From assembly GCA_002501135.1 (NCBI GenBank), contig DLRQ01000059.1, forward strand, positions 1 through 23,718: a stretch of 23,718 bases of DNA, read 5' to 3'. The notes below the pieces were generated by a model that had not been told where the DNA came from, ran no database searches, and saw only the letters and a list, made by a program, of their open reading frames with translations. The first letter of the stretch is position 1. Each line of letters begins with the position of its first letter. The stretch comes from Candidatus Neomicrothrix sp. UBA7884. GTDB taxonomy: Bacteria > Actinomycetota > Acidimicrobiia > Acidimicrobiales > MedAcidi-G1. The position numbers and the translations under genes were made by a program. Of the stretch, positions 7,840 through 15,285 are shown piece after piece.

Positions 7840-7889
7840 GTCCCGTGCTCGTGGTGCCGGGCACGCTAGCGGGTCCGGGAGGCCTGCGA

Positions 7890-9488
7890 TCAGTCGTAGG
7901 TGGCCGCCACCCACCAACGTCCTTCCTCCAACACCAGGAGACGTGCCAGCCCGTCGTCGAACACCACCTGCATACAGGCCCTGCGACGGTGGCGGGAAGG
8001 GTCCCACCACCTCTCATCCACCGGCCACGGGCCGGCCCACGAGACCACCCCGACCCCTGCTCCACCCCCCTGGCACAACCGGACAGGTTCCGCCGACACC
8101 ACACCTCGACCATCGACAATGACAGTCCGGTCGGCAGCATCCAGGACCTCCACTGCTGCCGGCGCAGCGTGCACCGCTGCGGGAGACGGAGCGGGGACGA
8201 CCCCGGGCCATGGAGGACTGTCGGGAGGATGCGGAACCACGGGGATGAGTCCATCCACTGACCCGGCGACGGGCCCCTCCGGCACGGGAACCAGGGTCAT
8301 CTGTTCTGCGGGGTCCCGTCCACCACGCCACTCTGGAACCCGCACCGAACCGGGACCCAGCATGGCGGCCACCCTGTTGAGGGCCCGAAGGGCCCGCTCG
8401 TCGGCCGCTGTGGCACCACCCCAGAACCCTGGCTGGTGGCTTCCGGCATGCACCAGCTCCTCGGGAACCAGGTCCAGGCGCACCAGCCCCGAGGTGGGAC
8501 GAACGCCGGGCGGGCCGTTCAGCCATCCCTCCAACTGCCAACGGACCCGGTCGGCCAGGGCCGTAGCCCCGATAGCCCCCTCGTCGCGCCACCTGCGGAC
8601 CAGCCGCTCACCGTGCCCGGTCTCGGCCTCGACGACCACGCGCCTGCACGCCAACCCCCGGCAGGCCAACCCGTCGTGGAGAGACCCGGCCAGCGAGCGG
8701 GCGGCGAAGGCAACCTGGTCGATCCGCTCCACCGGTGGGTCCATCTCGATGCCGACCGCCAGATCAGGGGGATGGCCCGCCAGTTGAAGCGGACGACCGT
8801 CGAGCCCTCTGGCCAGACGCTGGGCATCGAGGCCCTCGGATCCGAACCTGCCGACCACATCGGCGACCGGCAGGGCCGCCAGCGCCCCCAGGGTCGTCAG
8901 GCCAAGCCGCACCAGCACGTCGACCAGGTCGGGACGCTCCAGGACCGACACCGGAAAGGGGATCAGGAACCCAGGGGTGGCACCGGCCGGCACCAGGACC
9001 GCCCTCCCATCAACAGATCGGGCAGCCAGGCCGGCAGCAAACGGGCCGTCGGCCACACCGATACGACAACCCGGGTGGGCTCCCACCCCCAGGGTGTCAT
9101 CAAGGGCCTCCTGCACCGTGACGGCGGTGCTGTCCACCAGAGACTCCTCGCCTCCAAAGAGCCGGACAGGGCCCCGGACAGCAAAGGCGCAGGTTCCCGG
9201 ACGTTGCAACTCCACCCACGGGGTGATGTCGGACAGGGCCGCCACCACGGGCTCGAACCCACGGGCCTCGACCGCCTCGTCGCGTTCCAGCACAGCGGCC
9301 TCGGGGCACATGCTCTGAGCCAGGCGGCGGCGCTGCCCCTCAAGTACCCCGCCGGACCGGGCAGCAGTCGACGCCGCCACGACCCTTCCAGAGGCAAGGA
9401 CCATCGCAGGATCCGACGGGGCAACCCCTAGGGCGGTAAGCGGCCAGTCGGGGCAGCGGACGACCAGGGTGCGGGCCGGTTCTGTCAC
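7890..9488 (-). CDS. imuB: ImuB-like Y-family DNA polymerase homologue (catalytically inactive)
   Basis: A 532-residue protein of the ImuB family, the mutasome hub that in mycobacteria links DnaE2 to the beta clamp for SOS mutagenesis. The N-terminal VVRCPDWPL (about 9-17), the palm-like GPVRLFGGEESL segment (about 105-116) and the C-terminal VVSWAGPWPVDERWWDP block are characteristic. The acidic Asp/Glu pair of active Y-family polymerases is absent from the palm segment, where FAVRGPVRLFGG stands instead, consistent with ImuB being non-catalytic. A possible clamp-binding segment is AEQMTLVP in the linker. The GTG start overlaps the imuA' stop by 4 nt (9485-9488). No dnaE2 gene is in the window. 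Confidence 0.9.
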   Translation of the reverse strand: MTEPARTLVVRCPDWPLTALGVAPSDPAMVLASGRVVAASTAARSGGVLEGQRRRLAQSMCPEAAVLERDEAVEARGFEPVVAALSDITPWVELQRPGTCAFAVRGPVRLFGGEESLVDSTAVTVQEALDDTLGVGAHPGCRIGVADGPFAAGLAARSVDGRAVLVPAGATPGFLIPFPVSVLERPDLVDVLVRLGLTTLGALAALPVADVVGRFGSEGLDAQRLARGLDGRPLQLAGHPPDLAVGIEMDPPVERIDQVAFAARSLAGSLHDGLACRGLACRRVVVEAETGHGERLVRRWRDEGAIGATALADRVRWQLEGWLNGPPGVRPTSGLVRLDLVPEELVHAGSHQPGFWGGATAADERALRALNRVAAMLGPGSVRVPEWRGGRDPAEQMTLVPVPEGPVAGSVDGLIPVVPHPPDSPPWPGVVPAPSPAAVHAAPAAVEVLDAADRTVIVDGRGVVSAEPVRLCQGGGAGVGVVSWAGPWPVDERWWDPSRHRRRACMQVVFDDGLARLLVLEEGRWWVAATYD

Positions 9489-10240
9489 CCGTCGCCCGTC
9501 TGTTCGGAGGATGCCGGGCTTCCATCGGGGGAGGGCAGCATCATGGCAACACGGCGTTCCCTGGAAGCAGCCCTCCTGCCAGAGGCCAGCACCTCAGCAC
9601 GCCTCAGGAGTAGGCGTCCGTGACCGCTCCCGTGACCCTCCCACGAACCGTCGACAACCGTCAGCGTGAGGTCGAACCGGTCAGGCCAGGGACCGTCACC
9701 GACCCGTATCAGCACAGACCCACGTTCACGGACACGGGCCATCAGGCGCCTGACGGTTGCAGCACCTACACGGTGCTGTGGTGCAACCACCACGAGGTCT
9801 AGAGAACCCACCAGGGCCCCGACCACGTCGCCCCATGCGGAAGGTTCAGGTGTTGTCACGATCGCCAGGCGTTCAAGGGCCACCCCGGCCTCGCCGGCCG
9901 CCACCAGCCCCAGGTCGGGGTCGCCAACGACGGCCGCCCACGAACCCGCCGATGTCGTCCCGGCCATGAGGGCCATGGCCAGAGAACGCGCCCCGGGGCC
10001 GGAGACCCCGAGGCTGCTACCGCGCCTCAGGCCATCGGGAACCAGACCAACCAGGGCAGGAAGGACCGGCAGAATGCGCTCCACCGCCAGAGTGGTGGGA
10101 CGTACACGCAGGGCAGCCTCGGCCAGCGTTGGAACCGTACGAACAGGCGAGAGCGTGGTGGCGAGAGGAACAGGATGCTCCTTGGGAGGCAGATCGTCGA
10201 ACGGCTCGGGTTCGGCCAGGAGGGATGAAGGCAGGGTCAC
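9485..10240 (-). CDS. imuA': ImuA'-like SOS mutagenesis accessory protein (RecA-like fold)
   Basis: A 251-residue protein at the canonical position immediately upstream of imuB, coupled by a 4-nt overlap. It resembles actinobacterial ImuA'. A RecA-like core runs from about residue 60 to 215, but the P-loop is degenerate (GVSGPGARSL near 77-86 in place of GxxxxGKS/T), so ATP binding is doubtful. In mycobacteria ImuA' works with ImuB and DnaE2 in DNA-damage-induced mutagenesis. The GTG at 10240 is chosen because it lies exactly where transcription should begin after the -10 element; an ATG at 10247 is out of frame. Expression is almost certainly LexA-controlled through the palindrome just upstream. 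Confidence 0.82.
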   Translation of the reverse strand: MTLPSSLLAEPEPFDDLPPKEHPVPLATTLSPVRTVPTLAEAALRVRPTTLAVERILPVLPALVGLVPDGLRRGSSLGVSGPGARSLAMALMAGTTSAGSWAAVVGDPDLGLVAAGEAGVALERLAIVTTPEPSAWGDVVGALVGSLDLVVVAPQHRVGAATVRRLMARVRERGSVLIRVGDGPWPDRFDLTLTVVDGSWEGHGSGHGRLLLRRAEVLASGRRAASRERRVAMMLPSPDGSPASSEQTGDG

Positions 10241-10245
10241 ACCCC

Positions 10246-10274
10246 ATTATCGAACATATGTTCGATTAATGCAA
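10246..10274 (-). promoter_or_regulatory. imuA'-imuB promoter
   Basis: On the minus strand TTGCAT (10274-10269) is followed after 17 bp by GATAAT (10251-10246), then 5 nt to the GTG at 10240. This predicts a leaderless transcript with the SOS box filling the spacer. Confidence 0.6.
10249..10266. promoter_or_regulatory. LexA binding site (SOS box)
   Basis: A perfect 18-bp palindrome, ATCGAACATATGTTCGAT, containing the actinobacterial/Gram-positive LexA core TCGAAC-N4-GTTCGA at 10250-10265. It lies 8 nt upstream of the imuA' GTG and overlaps the -10 hexamer, so bound LexA would block RNA polymerase directly. Its position fits DNA-damage control of imuA'-imuB. Confidence 0.93.
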
Positions 10275-10294
10275 GCGGCGTGACGACCCTTTCC

Positions 10295-11593
10295 TCAGCC
10301 CGTTATCAGGAGCAGTGCCAGGACCGTGTAGGCGACCATCACGACCAGCATCGGATACTGGCTACGTAGGGCGATTGTCGGCCTCCACTCCTCCACCGCG
10401 CGGTCATGGGCAACCACCACGGCAACCATGTGACCGATCACGATCGAGCCCAACTGCACCCACCCCACCGCTGTGGTCGAGACAAGGGTCCAGTTGACGG
10501 CATTGTCCACTGTTCCGAACAGGTCCCAACCCCTTCCCAGTGGATCCGAGGCAAGCGCTATGAAGGTCTGGCCCTCGAGCAGCAGCAGGGAGAAGTAGTG
10601 GGCCAGGTCGTATCCGACGAGGATCGGCACGAGCGAGGCCCCGAACCTGGCAGCAAAGTCCGGGTCGCCGGTCAGACGCCCACCTGACCTGCATGCCAGG
10701 TGGTAGGCGAGACCGACCAGTGCCACAATCCACACGAGGCCCACGGTGCTCACCGCAGTTGCCTCCCACCCGGCCCGGCCAACCATGAGACCACCCCAGA
10801 CACGGGTGCGCGAAAAGCCATCGAATGCGGTGCCACCCAGCGCAGCCAGGATCACCGCCAGCAAGACTGGCGAGGCGGAGGATCCGGCCACACCGACCAG
10901 CGGTGGCCTCACGAACAACCGACCCGACCCGTCCCGTCGAAAGGGTGAAAGAGAGGCAACGGCGTCGAAGAGCACCCCAAAGCCCTCGGCCCTGCGCGCC
11001 TCTTCCCAACCCCACCGGCGGGATACCGCCATAAGTCCCAGCGTGTAGGCCAGCCCCAGCCAACCCAGGACCCGGGGGTTGGCGCCGTCGTGGTAGGCCA
11101 GTTCCAGCCAGTGGAAGATGCTGATCGGCACGAGTGCAGCCCACCCGGAGGTGAGCCAGCCGGGTGCCTCTCCATCGGAAGGGCGGCTCACCAGCCGACC
11201 AAGTGTCTCCCACGGGCTGACAGCCCTCCACACCGGTCCAAGGAGGATCGAGGCCACCGGGATCCCGATCCAGAACAACACGTAGACCGACACCGGGGAG
11301 ATGTTCGATAACGCGTCGTCAGCCCCGACCAGGCCTGCTGCCAGCACCACGAGGAACACAATCAGGACCGCCGCCCTCAAGACGCCCATAATGGAGCGGA
11401 CGATTCCCGCGACCGCTGGCGTCACCGGAATCCCGACAGACATGTCCCTCAGCCTGGGGCGATGCCAGAGGAGGCCCAGGGCGGCAAAGGAGAGCACCAG
11501 CGCCACGGTTGCGCCCCAGGCGGCCTGCCACTCGGGAACCGGCAGGTCGCTCCGGCCCCCGACTCCGTGGGCTAACACCGCAGGAAGCATCAT
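10295..11593 (-). CDS. Polytopic membrane protein (actinobacterial family sometimes labelled fenitrothion hydrolase-like)
   Basis: A 432-residue integral membrane protein with about ten hydrophobic segments. It begins with MMLPAVLAHGVGGRSDLPVP, a family-like N-terminus, and has RPPLVGVAGSSASPVL, GYDLAHYFSLLLLEGQ and a C-terminal LVVMVAYTVLALLLITG helix. Histidines and acidic residues within or beside helices (HWLELAYHDGAN, GYDLAHYF) could bind metal or ions. Similar actinobacterial proteins are, from memory, often named after a fenitrothion hydrolase, but no hydrolase motif is visible and I do not accept that function. The ATG overlaps the stop of the cupredoxin-like lipoprotein gene by 4 nt, so the two products probably work together at the membrane. 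Confidence 0.8.
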   Translation of the reverse strand: MMLPAVLAHGVGGRSDLPVPEWQAAWGATVALVLSFAALGLLWHRPRLRDMSVGIPVTPAVAGIVRSIMGVLRAAVLIVFLVVLAAGLVGADDALSNISPVSVYVLFWIGIPVASILLGPVWRAVSPWETLGRLVSRPSDGEAPGWLTSGWAALVPISIFHWLELAYHDGANPRVLGWLGLAYTLGLMAVSRRWGWEEARRAEGFGVLFDAVASLSPFRRDGSGRLFVRPPLVGVAGSSASPVLLAVILAALGGTAFDGFSRTRVWGGLMVGRAGWEATAVSTVGLVWIVALVGLAYHLACRSGGRLTGDPDFAARFGASLVPILVGYDLAHYFSLLLLEGQTFIALASDPLGRGWDLFGTVDNAVNWTLVSTTAVGWVQLGSIVIGHMVAVVVAHDRAVEEWRPTIALRSQYPMLVVMVAYTVLALLLITG

Positions 11594-12402
11594 GAAACCG
11601 CCAACTCAAAGATCTTGAAGCCAGCCGTGTGCAACTCGGCCTCGAACACTCCGGGAATGTCAACCTCTACAAGCAGGACGGCCGGCATTCGCTCGTGCAC
11701 CGCCACCTTCAAGTCGTAGACGTGCAGGTGGACGTCGTCGGCGACATCGCTCCTCACAGTTACCTCGACCAGCTGGCCTACGGAGGCCTCAAACCGCTGG
11801 AGGCCTCCACCAATCGTTCCACCTGCCACGTCCACTTCGAACCTGACGTCCGGCTCAACCAGAGGAGCACCGCCCGTTACCTGCACATCGGCCGTGGCGC
11901 TGATGGCACTTCCGCCAGCGTGGTAGTCCCTGTGGTCGTTTGACGACAGGGTGACAGTTACGGCGTGACTTCCGTTGGTCAGGCCAGCTACGTGGTAACT
12001 GGTATCTGCAATCATTGCAACCGGCAGGCCATCTACAGCCACATGTACGTGCCCCTGTCCGGGACGATGGTCAACGGGTGGATCGGCTGGAACCAACTCG
12101 AGGCCGAGCACTTCGATGTCCAACATGATCCCACCAGATCCGTCGGCCTCTGCGAGGAGTGAAACCTCTGGTCGGGATGCCAGGCCGGTCAGATCCACAG
12201 GCTGGCCGTGTTCATGGCCACCGTGGTCAGGTGTCTCATGGTCAGCCATGTCCATCGGCTCGGCCATCTCATGGTCAGCCATGTCGGACGAGGGCATCGT
12301 CGGCTGGGACAGATCCTCATCCACTCCCGTGGAACTTGGACTGCATGCGGTCAGTGCTGCGGCGAGCGCCAGCAGCAGGCCCGCGAAACATCGCGTCTTC
12401 AT
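11590..12402 (-). CDS. His/Met-rich lipoprotein with cupredoxin-like C-terminal domain
   Basis: A 270-residue exported lipoprotein. The signal peptide (1-19) ends in the lipobox LTAC, with C20 the lipidated cysteine. A low-complexity stretch at about 34-68 repeats MADHE and ends in DHGGHEHGQ, giving a His/Met/Asp-rich segment suited to copper or another soft metal. The middle (about 85-170) contains a beta-sandwich-like region (GHVHVAVDGLPV, TNGSHAVTVTL) like domains of surface metal-handling proteins. The C-terminal 75 residues (VEVTVRSDVADDVHLHVYD to GFKIFELAVS) have the pattern of cupredoxin-like domains, but no Cys ligand is present, so type-1 copper binding is doubtful. A strong Shine-Dalgarno sequence precedes the ATG, and the stop overlaps the start of the following membrane-protein gene. 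Confidence 0.83.
   Translation of the reverse strand: MKTRCFAGLLLALAAALTACSPSSTGVDEDLSQPTMPSSDMADHEMAEPMDMADHETPDHGGHEHGQPVDLTGLASRPEVSLLAEADGSGGIMLDIEVLGLELVPADPPVDHRPGQGHVHVAVDGLPVAMIADTSYHVAGLTNGSHAVTVTLSSNDHRDYHAGGSAISATADVQVTGGAPLVEPDVRFEVDVAGGTIGGGLQRFEASVGQLVEVTVRSDVADDVHLHVYDLKVAVHERMPAVLLVEVDIPGVFEAELHTAGFKIFELAVS
12234..12285. repeat. Two 19-bp direct repeats coding the MADHE motif
   Basis: TCTCATGGTCAGCCATGTC occurs identically at 12234-12252 and 12267-12285, a 33-bp period of 11 codons, inside the lipoprotein gene. It encodes the duplicated (D)MADHE unit and looks like a recent in-frame duplication of a metal-binding segment. Confidence 0.85.
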
Positions 12403-12408
12403 CTAGGT

Positions 12409-12414
12409 CCTCCT
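12409..12414 (-). promoter_or_regulatory. Strong Shine-Dalgarno sequence of the lipoprotein gene
   Basis: A perfect AGGAGG on the minus strand, 6 nt before the ATG at 12402. It fixes the start and implies high translation, unlike most genes here. Confidence 0.8.
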
Positions 12415-12441
12415 CTGATCGGTTGTCGTCTTGTGCGTGTG

Positions 12442-12987
12442 TCAGACGACAACCGGCGGGCCACGACGCCCAACCGAGAGCACAACCGGACGCGCTGGAA
12501 CCGAGAACGGCACGGGAATCCGCGGATCATGTGAGGCATCTTCTGTCCGCCGGCTGGAAGCATGGAGAAATCCAACAAGGGTCTCACCTGCTCTCACCAG
12601 GCCGACGAGCAGCGCTGCCACCGGCAACTGGAGTGCCAGCCCCAACAGGACTGCAGGCTCTACCCACAACTCAGCGAAGCCTGCACCACCGACCAGAGCC
12701 TCGATGCTCTCCTGGGCGCAGAAGGCGAGGGCCTGAACCACTGCCAACCTCACCACGCCAGGCCTCAAGTCGGGCCCGGCAGCACGCACTCCAGCTGTCA
12801 CCAGCCATGCCAGAACAAGCGCGCCTCCGAGGCCCAGCAGCGGACCTGCCACCGGTAGGTAACCGTGTGACCTCCCCACGTTCAGCGTGATGGACCCCGG
12901 GTGGGCCCACAGGTAGGCGAGCGAATGGGCCAACAATGCGCCCGGCAGCGCAAGCAGGAGTGTCGCCAGTTGACGGTGGCTGGTCAC
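12442..12987 (-). CDS. Small integral membrane protein, function unknown
   Basis: A 181-residue protein with four to five hydrophobic segments: about 7-25 (LATLLLALPGALLAHSLAYL), 43-66, 78-95 and 109-129. A basic, proline-rich tail follows. I do not recognise the family. The frame is open for another 57 codons upstream into the RNA methyltransferase gene, so the GTG at 12987 was chosen: it begins just before the first helix and lies 7 nt after a TAGGTT -10 element. It precedes the cupredoxin-like lipoprotein gene by 39 nt on the same strand and probably forms a membrane module with it and the following polytopic protein. Confidence 0.65.
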   Translation of the reverse strand: MTSHRQLATLLLALPGALLAHSLAYLWAHPGSITLNVGRSHGYLPVAGPLLGLGGALVLAWLVTAGVRAAGPDLRPGVVRLAVVQALAFCAQESIEALVGGAGFAELWVEPAVLLGLALQLPVAALLVGLVRAGETLVGFLHASSRRTEDASHDPRIPVPFSVPARPVVLSVGRRGPPVVV

Positions 12988-12994
12988 GGGTTGC

Positions 12995-13000
12995 AACCTA
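12995..13000 (-). promoter_or_regulatory. Candidate -10 element of the lipoprotein/membrane module
   Basis: TAGGTT on the minus strand ends 7 nt before the GTG at 12987. No convincing -35 is visible. Confidence 0.3.
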
Positions 13001-13033
13001 CCGACGTACGGCGCTGACGAGGAGGGACCAACG

Positions 13034-13633
13034 TCACCTGGCATGTTGTCGGATCCATGTGTGCATGGCGATCCCCGATGCGACCCCGGCGTTGATGGAC
13101 CTGGTCGATCCGAACTGCGAGATGGAACACACCATCGACGCGGCATCCCTGACCGCACCGGACAGACCCGGCCCCTCCTGGCCGAAGATCAGCACGCACC
13201 TCTCAGGCAGGTCGACCGCCTCGATCGGGACCGAGCCCGGCAGGTTGTCGATGCCTATTAGAGGCAACTCCTCCCCCGCAGCCCACTCCAGCAGGCCGCC
13301 GATCCCGGCGTGGTGGAACACGTGCTGATAACGGTCGGTGACCATCGCCCCGCGCCGGTTCCAGCGACGACGACCCACGATGTGCACACCGGCAGCCATG
13401 AAGGCGTTGGCGTTGCGCACGACCGTCCCGATGTTCATGTCGTGTTCCCAGTTTTCGATCGCCACGTGGAACGGATGCCTCCGACCGTCCAGGTCGGTCA
13501 CGATGGCCTCCACGGTCCAGTAGCGGTACCGGTCGGTGACGTTCCTCCGGTCTCCACCGGCCAGGAGTTCCGGATCCAGCCAGTCGTCCTCGGGCCAGGG
13601 CTCGGGATGCGGGCCGACCCCGACCTCGTCCAC
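13034..13633 (-). CDS. TrmH/SpoU-family RNA 2'-O-methyltransferase
   Basis: A 199-residue SPOUT methyltransferase with all three SpoU motifs. Motif 1 is NIGTVVRNANAF (67-78), with R73 and N74. Motif 2 is IFGQEGPGLS (149-158). Motif 3 is ISQFGSTRSINAGVASGIAM (171-190), forming the trefoil-knot AdoMet site. It would methylate a ribose 2'-OH in tRNA or rRNA. It lacks the N-terminal L30e-like substrate-binding domain of RlmB-type enzymes, so it is nearer to the minimal TrmH/TrmL type; the target nucleotide is not evident. The GTG start has a GGAGAGG ribosome-binding site 4 nt upstream and lies 18 nt after the beta-lactamase-fold gene. Confidence 0.88.
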   Translation of the reverse strand: MDEVGVGPHPEPWPEDDWLDPELLAGGDRRNVTDRYRYWTVEAIVTDLDGRRHPFHVAIENWEHDMNIGTVVRNANAFMAAGVHIVGRRRWNRRGAMVTDRYQHVFHHAGIGGLLEWAAGEELPLIGIDNLPGSVPIEAVDLPERCVLIFGQEGPGLSGAVRDAASMVCSISQFGSTRSINAGVASGIAMHTWIRQHAR

Positions 13634-13651
13634 GGGACCTCTCCGGGTTCC

Positions 13652-14884
13652 CTAGTCGACGATCGCCTGGTTCACGAGGGTCCGCAGGTCCCAGCGCAGG
13701 GAGATGTGGGTGCCCGATGGAACCAGCTGCGTGAGGAACACGGCGCTGATCTCCTCGACCGGGTCCACCCAGAAGGCAGTGCTGGCGAGGCCGCCCCACG
13801 AGCACTCGCCCTCGGTGGCGTGGACACGCCCGGTGGCTGCGTCGTCCACCACTGCGAAGCCCAGGCCGAAGCCGACGCCGTCGAAGAAGCCCTTGTGGTA
13901 GAGCGGATCACCGAAGGCCGTGAGGTCGACGCCGCCGGGAAGGTGGTTGCGCATCATCAGGTCGAGCGTGCGTGGGCCGATGATGCGGCCACCGTCGGAC
14001 ATACCGCCGGCCAGGAGCATCTGGCAGAACCGGTGGTAGTCGGTCATTGATGAGACAAGGCCACCGCCTCCGCTACTCCAGCCGGGCGAGCGGAAGGCGC
14101 TGGTGGCAGGTGCATCCAGCAGTTCCGGGGAGAGGGTCCCGGGATTGGGTGTGTAGCAGGCGGCGAATCGGCCGATGTCGTCGTCAGCCACTCCGAAAGA
14201 CGTGTCCGGCATGCCGACCGGATCCAGAATGTTGGCCTGCAGGTAGTCGGCGAAGGACATACCGGAGACGACCTCGACGACCCGGCCCAGCACATCTGTG
14301 GCCATGGAGTACGACCAGCGCGACCCGGGCTGATGGCGCAGCGGTAGACCGGCGAGTGATTCGATAACCGTTTCGAGGCCGCCGGAGAAGTTCAGGACGT
14401 CGAGACCCGAGTTCCTGTAGATCTCATCGACCGTGTGCTGCTGGAGGAAGGAGTAGGTGAGACCGGCGGTGTGTGTCAGGAGGTGGGCGATCGTTATGGG
14501 TCGTTCAGCCGGCACCGTTTCGGGGTTGTCGGCTGTACCTCCGACGAATACCTCCATGTCGGCGAACGACGGAAGGAACTCGGACAACGGGTCGCGCAGG
14601 CGTAGCCCGCCGGCCTCGGCCAACTGCATGACCGCAACCGACGTGATCGGCTTGGTCATGGAGTAAAAGCGCCAGAGCGTGTCCTCGGCCACCGGGGTAC
14701 CGGACTCCCGGTCTGCGAAACCGGCGGTTGACCTGAGGGCGACCTTTCCCCGTCGGGCCACCAGCACGTCGGTTCCGACCATGAGATCGTCGTCAACCAT
14801 TCGGCGTGCGAACGACGCCACCCTCGCGAGTCGATCCGGATCGAAGCCGACCTCGGCCGGTGGGGTGACGGTGATCTGGGTCAT
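13652..14884 (-). CDS. Serine beta-lactamase-fold hydrolase (class C/EstB-like esterase)
   Basis: A 410-residue member of the beta-lactamase/penicillin-binding-protein-like serine hydrolases. The SxxK motif is SMTK with S75 and K78. The second-motif tyrosine is Y192 in WSYSMATDVLG, the YS form common in esterases rather than the YxN of true beta-lactamases. The third region is CSWGGLASTAFWVDP (361-375), with a WGG motif in place of KTG. These substitutions favour an EstB-type carboxylesterase or transesterase over an antibiotic-inactivating lactamase. No signal peptide is visible, so it is probably cytoplasmic. The ATG at 14884 has a GAGGGG upstream. Its neighbours (the Nfu_N protein and the RNA methyltransferase) give no clue to the substrate. 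Confidence 0.88.
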   Translation of the reverse strand: MTQITVTPPAEVGFDPDRLARVASFARRMVDDDLMVGTDVLVARRGKVALRSTAGFADRESGTPVAEDTLWRFYSMTKPITSVAVMQLAEAGGLRLRDPLSEFLPSFADMEVFVGGTADNPETVPAERPITIAHLLTHTAGLTYSFLQQHTVDEIYRNSGLDVLNFSGGLETVIESLAGLPLRHQPGSRWSYSMATDVLGRVVEVVSGMSFADYLQANILDPVGMPDTSFGVADDDIGRFAACYTPNPGTLSPELLDAPATSAFRSPGWSSGGGGLVSSMTDYHRFCQMLLAGGMSDGGRIIGPRTLDLMMRNHLPGGVDLTAFGDPLYHKGFFDGVGFGLGFAVVDDAATGRVHATEGECSWGGLASTAFWVDPVEEISAVFLTQLVPSGTHISLRWDLRTLVNQAIVD

Positions 14885-14931
14885 GGGTTGCCCCTCTGGT
14901 GGCGTGGCTGTGCCGGCAGCTGGTCGACTGT

Positions 14932-15273
14932 TCAGCCGGCGTCGCCGGTCAGCTCCTCGTCGCTCGGCACCTCGACACCCGCGACGTAGTAGGTGTAGAG
15001 GCTGGCGATCACATCGGCTATCCCGTCACCGGCGTGTGTGTCCGACCTGTCGGTGAGTTCCACGGTCACCACGTTCGAGTTCATGTGGAGCCGGGTGATT
15101 CCACCCCGCTCGAAAAGGCGCCGGGCCAGTTCGCGTGCAGGATCACTACCGGTTATCTCGTCACCGGCAGCGAACTGCTCGTGACCCATTCCGGTGAGGC
15201 TGCGGTTGATCTCGAACCTCACCACCCCGGTCCGGGATGAGGGCTTTTCGACGACGGTTATCGGTTGTCCCAT
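14932..15273 (-). CDS. Stand-alone Nfu N-terminal-domain-like protein
   Basis: A 113-residue protein resembling the Nfu_N domain, which precedes the Fe-S scaffold domain in Nfu proteins. VRFEINRSLTG (18-28), then a region leading to ARRLFERGGITRLHMNSNVVTVEL (about 50-73), has the expected alternating pattern. The NifU-type CxxC domain that binds the cluster is missing, and no cysteine occurs in the whole protein, so it cannot itself hold an Fe-S cluster through thiolates. Its role is unknown; it may be an accessory or structural protein. It lies 12 nt after the small membrane-protein gene and 47 nt before the esterase gene. Confidence 0.65.
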   Translation of the reverse strand: MGQPITVVEKPSSRTGVVRFEINRSLTGMGHEQFAAGDEITGSDPARELARRLFERGGITRLHMNSNVVTVELTDRSDTHAGDGIADVIASLYTYYVAGVEVPSDEELTGDAG

Positions 15274-15285
15274 GGCTGCGACAGG

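Noticed and set aside
8436..9431. 331-codon plus-strand open frame opposite imuB
   Set aside because: Its product is Gly/Arg/His/Gln-rich with no recognisable domain, and it is fully antisense to a well-supported gene.
12159..12890. 243-codon plus-strand open frame over the lipoprotein and small membrane-protein genes
   Set aside because: The product is Pro/Arg/Ser-rich, and the opposite strand holds a clear lipoprotein with lipobox and a perfect Shine-Dalgarno sequence.
13310..14050. 246-codon plus-strand open frame opposite the RNA methyltransferase and esterase
   Set aside because: There is no domain pattern; the minus strand carries intact SpoU and serine beta-lactamase-fold motifs.
13652..14884. 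Antibiotic-resistance class C beta-lactamase
   Set aside because: SxxK is present, but YxN and KTG are replaced by YS and WGG forms and there is no signal peptide, favouring an EstB-like esterase.
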